A stretch of 64,000 nucleotides of DNA, taken from ZC4RG25 sp023428365 (lineage in GTDB: Bacteria > Pseudomonadota > Alphaproteobacteria > Rhizobiales > Hyphomicrobiaceae). Under the pieces are notes generated by a model. That model was not told the DNA's origin and did no database searches. It worked only from the letters and a program-made list of their open reading frames with translations. How positions within the stretch are numbered: the first letter of the stretch is position 1; each line of letters starts with the position of its first letter. The DNA lies in NCBI GenBank assembly GCA_050283925.1, contig JBNOAI010000003.1, forward strand, positions 376,678 to 440,677, in the 5' to 3' direction. A program made the position numbers and the translations under genes. Below, one piece after another: positions 25,731 through 32,519 of the stretch.

Positions 25731-26342
25731 TTAAGCGGCCTTCGACCGGCATCGCTTCGCGGTCGCATGGATGAGTGTCAGCGCACGGCCCCAGTTGATG
25801 AAGCGGGGCACGCGTCGGCAGTAACGGCGAAAAGATGCGCCGTAGATGCTGTCGAGCCACGGCTCTTCGCAAAGCACCATCAGCACGTAGACCGCCATCA
25901 TGGCTGCGCAAAGAAGATACGTCCCGCCGCCATCCGTCGTGATCGCTAGACAGCCATAGACGACGACGAGCATGGCGTTTTGCGGATTCCGGCTCCAGCG
26001 GTAAATGCCACGGGTGACAAGGCCGTCCTGGGCCCCATAACTGTTGTCACGGCCAAGCACACGGAAGGCGTAGACGAACAACGCTGTAGAACTGATAAGC
26101 GCCGCGAACGCGATAGCGCGCAGCCAGACGGGGAGGCCAAGGCAGCCAGCCGTATCGAGCGCGGCCATCATGAAGCACAGGACGTTGAGACCACGGAAAA
26201 GCGGCCAGAAAACGTAGCTCTGCCACGTTCCGGGTCCGGGCGTCGGCCAGATGCGGAAGGTGCCGCTGAGGAGAGTTAACACGAGCAGAGAGAGCAGCAC
26301 CGCCGCCACTGCCAAACCGATCATAAGTACGGCAGTCGCCAT
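25731..26342 (-). CDS. Isoprenylcysteine carboxylmethyltransferase-like membrane protein
   Basis: 203 residues with five or six hydrophobic helices. The C-terminal half has the family signature: GLVTRGIYRWSRNPQNAML (SAM-contacting loop) and EEPWLDSIYGASFRRYCRRV near the end. Bacterial members methylate small molecules or lipids, and many have unknown substrates. It converges on the exporter gene with a 129-base gap. Upstream of its start, at 26407-26422, is a partial copy of the palindromic box found in the peptide region, so it may belong to that regulon. A role in modifying the exported peptides is possible but not shown. Confidence 0.8.
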   Translation of the reverse strand: MATAVLMIGLAVAAVLLSLLVLTLLSGTFRIWPTPGPGTWQSYVFWPLFRGLNVLCFMMAALDTAGCLGLPVWLRAIAFAALISSTALFVYAFRVLGRDNSYGAQDGLVTRGIYRWSRNPQNAMLVVVYGCLAITTDGGGTYLLCAAMMAVYVLMVLCEEPWLDSIYGASFRRYCRRVPRFINWGRALTLIHATAKRCRSKAA

Positions 26343-26729
26343 GGGTCATGCTTTCATGTTGCTGCCTGCCGACGTTACCCGGAGCGGCAGCCCGGTTGAA
26401 GGCTTCTCCATCTATCGATCGCCCAATTTGCACACGATCGAGCCGGTTCTCCTCTCGACCGGTGCCAAAGTCCTCTCAGCAGCGGAGTTTGGGATTGCGC
26501 TTACAGCATGGGCGCAACATGGAAATTCCACGCTACCCGGGGCCGGATAGATCGGTTTTGCTATTTATCGGCGGTCACTTTGCGGTACTCGAAAAATTAT
26601 GTACCCAGAGGCTCAATGCGCCTCAGATTTAAGTGAGCTCTCGTAAGCTGCTTGGAGTCTGCTCGTCACACGGATCGCGTCGTGGGCGAGTTGTGGGTGC
26701 TCCCGCTATAGTTAATCGAGGCAGACCCG
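26343..26729. other. Divergent intergenic region of about 390 bases
   Basis: Lies between the ICMT-like gene (minus) and the ABC operon (plus) and must hold promoters for both. TCCATCTATCGATCG at 26407-26421 resembles the left half and core of the boxes at 17.4-19.8 kb. Short plus-strand frames here show no recognisable features. Confidence 0.5.
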
Positions 26730-27827
26730 ATGCGAGCACGTCAATTGTCATTTTCAGCCGTCGCGCTGGCGACAGCGTTGCTTTGTGTGACAGCCGCGCG
26801 TGCCGCAGAGCCGGTCAAGATTACGTACGGATATCATCCGTATTGGACCGGCGGCTGGAACGGCGTCATCATCAAACACAAGGAGCTTTGGAAGAAGCAC
26901 CTTCCGGCCGGCAGCGAGGTGCGTTTCGAACCGCACCTGACCGGCCCGCCAATGGTCAACGCGCTGCTGGCCGACAAGATGCAGATCGGCACGATGGGAG
27001 ACATGCCGTCTCTCGTGGCGACGACCAAGCGTGATCAGGGTGACATTCGTCTCGTTTCCGTCCCGATGATCTCCAATGGCATGAATTGCAACAAGATCCT
27101 TGTTCGCAAGGACGCGCCTGAGTTCAAGAACCCCGAAGAAGCGACGGCGTGGCTGACGGGCAAGCCGTTCGCCGTGCATCGTGGCACCTGCGCCAACCGC
27201 GCCATTCTCTCGATCATCGAAAAGAAGGGCTTCCAGCCATCCAACGTCGTCTACACGCCGATCGAGGTGATCGCGTCGAACTTCGAAGCCGGAAAGCTAG
27301 ACGCTGCGGCAATGTGGGAGCCGCATGCTCGCCGCGTGGTTGAAGCAGGAAATGCGCGCTATGCCGTCGTCGGTTCGGTATGGGACGAGAAGGATGCCAA
27401 CTTCACACTGATGCGCCAGGACTTCATCGAAAAGCACCCGGAAGCCGCTGCGGGCTGGCTCAAGGCGGAGATTGAAGCGGTGAAGTTCATGATCGAGAAC
27501 CCCGAGGAAACCGCGCGGATCATCGCGAAGGAGACCAAGGGCTATACGCCGCAGACGGCGTGGTCGGCGCTGTACGAGGAGCTTGGCCCGGAGGTCGGCG
27601 GCGATAAGGTCAACTACATCGGCAAGATGGTATTCGACGACGAAGTCCTCGAAATCATGAAGGCGGGCTACACGTTCCTCCATTCCATCAAGGTCCTGCC
27701 AACCGCCGATATTCCGGCCGACGCCTACAACGACGCACCGCTGAAGAAGGCGCTGGCGGATCTCGGAGCGACGACGCCAATCGGCGTCATTCGCGGAGAA
27801 CCGCGCAAGCAGGTGACAGCCGATTGA
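26730..27827 (+). CDS. NitT/TauT-family ABC transporter substrate-binding protein
   Basis: 365 residues with signal peptide LSFSAVALATALLCVTAARA. The mature sequence has ITYGYHPYWTGGWNGVIIKH, GPPMVNALLADKMQIGTMGD (the ligand-pocket region of SsuA/TauA-like proteins) and LDAAAMWEPHARRVVEAGN. It should capture an organic anion in the periplasm for the permeases encoded downstream. It heads the operon SBP, OsmC, permease, ATPase, permease, ATPase, with a stable hairpin between it and the OsmC gene. The ligand cannot be read from sequence; sulfonates, nitrate, pyrimidines and aromatic acids are all carried by this family. Confidence 0.9.
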   Translation: MRARQLSFSAVALATALLCVTAARAAEPVKITYGYHPYWTGGWNGVIIKHKELWKKHLPAGSEVRFEPHLTGPPMVNALLADKMQIGTMGDMPSLVATTKRDQGDIRLVSVPMISNGMNCNKILVRKDAPEFKNPEEATAWLTGKPFAVHRGTCANRAILSIIEKKGFQPSNVVYTPIEVIASNFEAGKLDAAAMWEPHARRVVEAGNARYAVVGSVWDEKDANFTLMRQDFIEKHPEAAAGWLKAEIEAVKFMIENPEETARIIAKETKGYTPQTAWSALYEELGPEVGGDKVNYIGKMVFDDEVLEIMKAGYTFLHSIKVLPTADIPADAYNDAPLKKALADLGATTPIGVIRGEPRKQVTAD

Positions 27828-27864
27828 CGTCGGCGCGTCATTTGCCGATGAAGGAGATGTGAGC

Positions 27865-27888
27865 AGAGGCGTCATCCATGACGCCTCT
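27865..27888 (+). repeat. Perfect hairpin between binding-protein and OsmC genes
   Basis: AGAGGCGTCA (27865-27874) pairs exactly with TGACGCCTCT (27879-27888) around TCCA. Hairpins after periplasmic binding-protein genes commonly protect the upstream message and lower expression of the downstream genes. It ends two bases before the OsmC ATG at 27891, so it should also mask that ribosome binding region. Confidence 0.75.
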
Positions 27889-27890
27889 GA

Positions 27891-28379
27891 ATGCTTATCG
27901 AAAGGCCGATCGTCGTGCAGAAGAGCAACGTAGCAAACCGCGCGGAAGCGGGCGACAATACCGCGCTCAACACGATCAGCACGCATTACGGATCTTGTGC
28001 CTGGACGCCTAAAAAGGGCTTTGTCGCCTGGACCAAGCAAGGCGAAGTGGAAATGTTCGAGAACGGTGGCCAACGCGCCGTTGAGCTGTTCCTGACGTCG
28101 ATGTCGTCGTGCCTGACCTTCTTTCTCGCCGAATACGTCAAAGCCAAAAATCTGCCGGTCACCAGCCTGCGGGTGAGCTGTGACGGCCGCGTCGTGCCCG
28201 ATCCGGAACGGCTCGGATCGATCACGACACGCGTCACGATCGAAGGCACCATCTCGCGCGAGGATCGTGTGAACTTGCTTGAGGTCTGCGACAAGCAGTG
28301 GAAGGTGATGAACTCCATCCGTCAGCCGCCCGTGTGCGAAACGCTGCTGGTGACCCCCTCGGGAGAGGTCATTTCCTAG
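27891..28379 (+). CDS. OsmC/Ohr-family protein
   Basis: 162 residues. The first conserved cysteine lies in ELFLTSMSSCLTFFLAEYVK, the central helix of the OsmC fold, and the second in QPPVCETLLV. Two cysteines at these positions act as thiol peroxidase residues in OsmC and Ohr. THYGSCAWTPKKGF at the N-terminus adds a third. It is placed inside an ABC transporter operon, which suggests the imported compound, or a by-product of its use, is reactive, or that it handles a thiol. The start sits two bases after a stable hairpin. The family is certain; the substrate is not. Confidence 0.87.
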   Translation: MLIERPIVVQKSNVANRAEAGDNTALNTISTHYGSCAWTPKKGFVAWTKQGEVEMFENGGQRAVELFLTSMSSCLTFFLAEYVKAKNLPVTSLRVSCDGRVVPDPERLGSITTRVTIEGTISREDRVNLLEVCDKQWKVMNSIRQPPVCETLLVTPSGEVIS

Positions 28380-28463
28380 CCGATCCGAGCCTATCTATTC
28401 GGAATACCAGGCAGATAAACCGAACTGATCGCACACCATCATTCTGCGAGGACACAGGACAAT

Positions 28464-29300
28464 ATGGCGCCGCCGGCAGTCATCTCAACCACCGCCCGAA
28501 GCGGGTTGCTCAGCCGGTCGTTTGCATTGAACGTGCTTGGCTTGGTCGGCCTTGTGGTTCTCTGGTACGGATTGGTTCGCTGGTCTCCGTTCCAATCCTT
28601 CAATCGGCTCCCGGATCCCCTCCAGGTTATCCGCGAATGGCTGAGCCCAGATCCGACCTACGGTCTGTCGCTGTTCACCGAAAGCTACTGGACCCACGTC
28701 TACTACAGCACGTATCGCGCCTATGCCGCGTTCGGGTCCGCGCTGCTTCTCGGTCTACCGCTTGGCATCCTCATGGGTTGGAAGGATAACGTGCGCCAGT
28801 ATGCGCAGCCGCTGATCACGCTATTGCGGCCGGTGCCACCACTGGCATGGGTGCCGATTGCGATCCTGATCATGCCGACCACCGAAGTGGCCGTGATATT
28901 CGTCACCTTTCTCGTGGCTTTCTATGCCACCGTGATGAATACGCTCGTCGGCGTGCGAAGCATCCCCGAGGATTACTATCGGGCGGCCCAAAGCCTCGGA
29001 GCCAGCAATCGCGATGTGCTGTGGGATGTGATCGTACCCGGCGCCTTGCCGCAGATTTTCACCGGATTGCAAATCGCTATGGGCGCGGCGTGGTTCTCGC
29101 TGGTCGCGGGTGAGATGATCGCATCTCAGTACGGTCTCGGCTTTCTCATCTGGGAGGCCTACAATCTCATTCAGTATCCAACGATCGTTATCGGAATGGC
29201 GACGCTTGGCGCTGTTGGCTATCTGTCCAGCGCCCTCGTCCGCTGGGTTGGTCGCCGCTTGATGGCCTGGCGAAGCAATCGCCTTGGCGTAACGGCGTAA
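28464..29300 (+). CDS. ABC transporter permease 1 (TauC/SsuC type)
   Basis: 278 residues with about six membrane helices. The EAA loop that contacts the ATPase reads YRAAQSLGASNRDVLWDVIV, followed by LPQIFTGLQIAMGAAWFSL. VPPLAWVPIAILIMP is typical of the SsuC/TauC branch of binding-protein-dependent permeases. It is followed by its ATPase gene after nine bases. It is about 30% longer at the N-terminus than the second permease of the operon, and the two probably form a heterodimer. Confidence 0.9.
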   Translation: MAPPAVISTTARSGLLSRSFALNVLGLVGLVVLWYGLVRWSPFQSFNRLPDPLQVIREWLSPDPTYGLSLFTESYWTHVYYSTYRAYAAFGSALLLGLPLGILMGWKDNVRQYAQPLITLLRPVPPLAWVPIAILIMPTTEVAVIFVTFLVAFYATVMNTLVGVRSIPEDYYRAAQSLGASNRDVLWDVIVPGALPQIFTGLQIAMGAAWFSLVAGEMIASQYGLGFLIWEAYNLIQYPTIVIGMATLGAVGYLSSALVRWVGRRLMAWRSNRLGVTA

Positions 29301-29309
29301 GGACGACCG

Positions 29310-30164
29310 ATGACCTCTGCTCAACCAACTCCTCCACGCGCCGTGAACGGTCATGTCTCGGTCCGCAGCGTCGGTAAGATCTACGATCCAGGCGGCGCAA
29401 ACGTCGTCGCACTCGAAAAGTGTTCGATCGAGTTTGCACCCGGAGAGTTCGTCGCCGTCGTCGGTCCGTCCGGATGCGGCAAGAGTACGTTGCTCAATAT
29501 CGTCGCCGGCTTTGATACGCCGACGAGCGGTGAGGTCTATCTCGACGGAGCATTGCTGGCGAGCGAGAGCGTTGCGCCAAGGCCGGGACCGGACCGGGTC
29601 GTGGTTTTTCAGCAGGGCGCTCTGTTCCCGTGGAAGACCGTGCTGGATAACGTGACCTACGGACTCCTGAAGCAGCGCAAGGTCAGCCGGCGCGAGGCGC
29701 AGGAGCAAGGACTTCAGTTGCTCGCGCGCTCCGGTGGCCTCGACAAAGTTGCGAACGCCTATCCAAATTCGCTGTCATCTGGAATGCAGCGCCGCGTCGA
29801 AATTCTGCGGGCGCTGATCAACGACCCGGACATCCTGCTTCTCGACGAACCGTTCCGCGCCATGGATACGGTCAGCAAGTCCAATATGCACCGGCATTTG
29901 CTCGATCTGTTCATGAGCAATCCGAAGACCATCATGTTCATCACGCACGACCTGGAGGAAGCGTTATTTCTCGCCGATCGCGTGCTGGTCATGACGACCC
30001 GTCCCGGCACGATCAGCATGGACATTGCCGTCGATCTGCCACGGCCACGGACCCGAGAGATGAAATCGAGTCCCGAGTTCATTCGCTTGAAGTCGATGGC
30101 CATTGCCGCCGTTCACGAAGAAGCTCGCAAAGCCTTCGAGCGCGGCGAGAAGGAGATGGCCTGA
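29310..30164 (+). CDS. ABC transporter ATP-binding protein 1
   Basis: 284 residues. Walker A GPSGCGKSTLLNIVAGFDTP, Q-loop VVVFQQGALFPWKTV, Walker B DILLLDEPFRAMD and the switch histidine in MFITHDLEEALFLADRV are all present. The signature is SLSSGMQRRVEI rather than LSGGQ, also seen in NitT/TauT ATPases. It powers the importer together with the second ATPase at 30943. Its TGA overlaps the ATG of permease 2 (TGATG). Confidence 0.92.
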   Translation: MTSAQPTPPRAVNGHVSVRSVGKIYDPGGANVVALEKCSIEFAPGEFVAVVGPSGCGKSTLLNIVAGFDTPTSGEVYLDGALLASESVAPRPGPDRVVVFQQGALFPWKTVLDNVTYGLLKQRKVSRREAQEQGLQLLARSGGLDKVANAYPNSLSSGMQRRVEILRALINDPDILLLDEPFRAMDTVSKSNMHRHLLDLFMSNPKTIMFITHDLEEALFLADRVLVMTTRPGTISMDIAVDLPRPRTREMKSSPEFIRLKSMAIAAVHEEARKAFERGEKEMA

Positions 30165-30940
30165 TGTCCGCGCGCACGGCACGATATGGCGCTTTCAATT
30201 GGCGCGGCGCGATTGCAATCGGCGGCTTCTTTCTGCTTTGGCAGGCGGCCTCGACATTCCATTGGCCCGGTTTTCGCACCATCCCCGGCCCGGTCGAGGT
30301 GCTGATCGCATTTGTCTCCGACTACCTGACCAGCCCCGCTTATTGGACGGCTTGGATGGTGAGCTTCGAGCGCGTCCTCTGGGGATGGACGCTGGCGCAG
30401 CTGATCGGGATTCCGATTGGTGTCCTGTTCGGCTGGAGTCGCATATTCAATGGACTGGTATTTCCGGCATTCGAGCTGATGCGTCCGATTCCTCCGCTCG
30501 CGTGGGTGCCTCTGTCCATTCTGTTCTGGCCGACGACCGAAGCTTCGATCATTTTCATCACGTTCATCGGCGCATTCTTCATCATCGCAATCAATGTTTA
30601 TGAGGGCATGGGCGCGATCAAGCAGCAGCACATCTGGCTGGCACGATCTCTCGGAGCGTCAGTACCGCGCATGTTCCTACGCATCGTTCTGCCATCGCTG
30701 ATCCCTTCGATTGCGGTCGGCATGACGCTCGGCATCGCTGTGACCTGGAACGTGGTGATTGCGGCAGAAATGATCGCCAGTGACACCGGTCTCGGTCGGC
30801 TGACGTGGGAAGGTTACGTGAGCCAGACCGCCACTATCGTGCTCATCGGCATGATCAGCATTGGCCTTGCAGGAGCTTTGTCGACGTTCCTCGTCGACTG
30901 GCTGGAGGCGCGCATGATGCCATGGAAGCGGAGGCGGTAG
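30164..30940 (+). CDS. ABC transporter permease 2 (TauC/SsuC type)
   Basis: 258 residues and six predicted helices. IPPLAWVPLSILFWPTTEAS and the EAA loop WLARSLGASVPRMFLRIVLP place it in the same family as permease 1, with which it shares clear local similarity. It starts within the stop codon of ATPase 1 and ends two bases before ATPase 2, so the four transport genes are tightly coupled. Presence of two non-identical permeases argues for a heterodimeric channel. Confidence 0.9.
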   Translation: MSARTARYGAFNWRGAIAIGGFFLLWQAASTFHWPGFRTIPGPVEVLIAFVSDYLTSPAYWTAWMVSFERVLWGWTLAQLIGIPIGVLFGWSRIFNGLVFPAFELMRPIPPLAWVPLSILFWPTTEASIIFITFIGAFFIIAINVYEGMGAIKQQHIWLARSLGASVPRMFLRIVLPSLIPSIAVGMTLGIAVTWNVVIAAEMIASDTGLGRLTWEGYVSQTATIVLIGMISIGLAGALSTFLVDWLEARMMPWKRRR

Positions 30941-30942
30941 CC

Positions 30943-31707
30943 ATGGCCGGCCTTATCGGACAGAACGTTTCGAAGTCCTTTCAGCAGAAAGGCGAGGCGC
31001 CTAACAGGGTCATCGCAGACTGTTCGTTTCAATTCGAGCCAGGGCTCCTGCATGTGGTGATGGGACCGTCGGGCTGCGGGAAGTCCACACTTGCGCACAT
31101 GCTGGCTGGTTACATCCCACCGGACGCCGGTACGTTATCGATTGATGATCAGCCGATTACGGGAGCCGGCACCGACAGGTTGATCGTGTTTCAGGAAACA
31201 GCACTTTGGCCGTGGATGACGGTCGAAGATAACGTCTTGTTCGGTCCGCTGTCGAAGGGAGTGGCGCGAATAGAGGCGCAAAAGCAGGCCGATGTGTTGC
31301 TCAACAAATTCGGCCTGGGGGATTTCAAGACCAAGTATCCAAGTCAGCTCTCGGGCGGCATGATGCGGCGCGCCGAGATCGCGCAAGCCCTGATCAACAC
31401 ACCGAAAGTGATGATCCTCGATGAGCCGTTCCGGGGTCTCGACGTGATGACCCGCGAATTGATGCAGGAATATTATCTGGCGCTATTCGACGAAACGCAG
31501 CTCTCCACCGTCTTCATTACGAGCGAAGTTGAGGAAGCACTCTTTCTGGCTGATCGTCTTCACATCATGTCGGCGGCGCCGAGCCGGATCACGCATGTGC
31601 TCGATATCGATCTGCCTCGGCCGCGAAAGTTCTCGGTGCGTGCAACGACGCGTTACGCTGAGCTTGAGCAGCAGGTCCTCGAAATCCTGGATGAGCAAGC
31701 GCAGTAG
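30943..31707 (+). CDS. ABC transporter ATP-binding protein 2
   Basis: 254 residues from the ATG at 30943, preceded by GGAGGCGG; the frame continues upstream to 30805 antisense to nothing but overlapping permease 2, so it is not used. Walker A GPSGCGKSTLAHMLAGYIPP, Q-loop LIVFQETALWPWMTVE, signature LSGGMMRRAEIAQAL and Walker B VMILDEPFRGLD are intact. The switch-histidine position reads FITSEVEEALFLAD, with serine in place of histidine. This suggests an asymmetric ATPase pair in which ATPase 1 supplies the competent histidine. Confidence 0.9.
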   Translation: MAGLIGQNVSKSFQQKGEAPNRVIADCSFQFEPGLLHVVMGPSGCGKSTLAHMLAGYIPPDAGTLSIDDQPITGAGTDRLIVFQETALWPWMTVEDNVLFGPLSKGVARIEAQKQADVLLNKFGLGDFKTKYPSQLSGGMMRRAEIAQALINTPKVMILDEPFRGLDVMTRELMQEYYLALFDETQLSTVFITSEVEEALFLADRLHIMSAAPSRITHVLDIDLPRPRKFSVRATTRYAELEQQVLEILDEQAQ

Positions 31708-31800
31708 CTCGCGCGAGCCTGGTGCCACCGAGAACGTGATGCAAAGCTATCCCTCTCTCGTTGCTCGACAGGGCAAAGGGGATTTGCTACAGCATCAGCA

Positions 31801-31975
31801 CCGACGGTCCCCGCAAGGGGATAACAGGGAATTCGGTACGCAGGCTCAGCCTGCAAGTCCGAAGCTGCCCCCGCAACTGTAGGCGGAGAAGGATGCTCAC
31901 GAACGCCACTGGGCCCGACAAGGCCCCGGGAAGGCGAGCATCCCAAGCCCGCGAGCCAGGAGACCTACCGCCGGA
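31801..31975 (+). ncRNA. Cobalamin riboswitch
   Basis: Conserved blocks of the B12 aptamer occur in order: AGGGAATTCGGT, AGTCCGAAGCTGCCCCCGCA with ACTGTA following, GCCACTGGG, CCGGGAAGGC and the B12 box AAGCCCGCGAGCCAGGAGAC at 31945 onward with CTACC closing. The spacing and the paired arms between the blocks fit the Rfam cobalamin fold. It lies upstream of metE and should shut off the cobalamin-independent enzyme when adenosyl- or methylcobalamin is plentiful. About 540 bases separate it from metE. Confidence 0.96.
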
Positions 31976-32093
31976 GTTAACCCCATTTGAGCCGGGCGGG
32001 GTGCATCGGCGGAGGTCTGATCATGCTGGTACCCGTGTGCCGAAAATCGGCGCTGCATAGAGCTAATCGTCGTACCCTCAACGCGATCTGAAA

Positions 32094-32519
32094 ATGGCAC
32101 AGCCGCGACGCTCGTCGCGGCCGGATGATCCAACTGCGGACCGCCATCCGAGGATCGGCGCTACGCGGGACTGCCCGCTCAAAGGCGCAGACCGTCGACG
32201 CGCATCTCTTCTCCAGGATGGCGACCGGCATGATCCCGGCCGTTTAATCGAGACTGCATTTCGGGCCCGAGCATCCTCGGACGCGCCCGAAACCTATGTG
32301 CTTGCCTGGTTGGCGATTCTGCCAAACCGGGCCGATGCTCCGTACTCTGCGGAAATCCTCGTTGCGCGGTTATCCGGCTTGGCAATCTCCGCGCAATCGC
32401 CGTGGCAGCGTCGTCTCCTCGACCTCCTTGCATTTGTCGCCATGAGCCAGCGCCGCCCGTGGGGCGGAGCAGCTCTCTCACCTTTATCTTCAGCATCAAC
32501 GAAAAGGAAACTGCCATGA
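32094..32519 (+). CDS. Short ORF between the cobalamin riboswitch and metE, unknown function
   Basis: Up to 141 residues, ending in a TGA that overlaps the metE ATG (ATGA), which suggests translational coupling. The first 50 residues are arginine-rich and may not be translated; residues about 60-125 (APETYVLAWLAILPNRADAP, then AEILVARLSGLAISAQ and RRLLDLLAFVA) look like a real small helical protein. No start codon with a good ribosome binding site stands out. I do not recognise a family. Alternatively it is only leader sequence of metE. Confidence 0.4.
   Translation: MAQPRRSSRPDDPTADRHPRIGATRDCPLKGADRRRASLLQDGDRHDPGRLIETAFRARASSDAPETYVLAWLAILPNRADAPYSAEILVARLSGLAISAQSPWQRRLLDLLAFVAMSQRRPWGGAALSPLSSASTKRKLP

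Noticed and set aside
31740..31800. Start of another RNA element before the B12 aptamer
   Set aside because: No conserved blocks outside the cobalamin aptamer were found; it is treated as the operon 3' end and leader.
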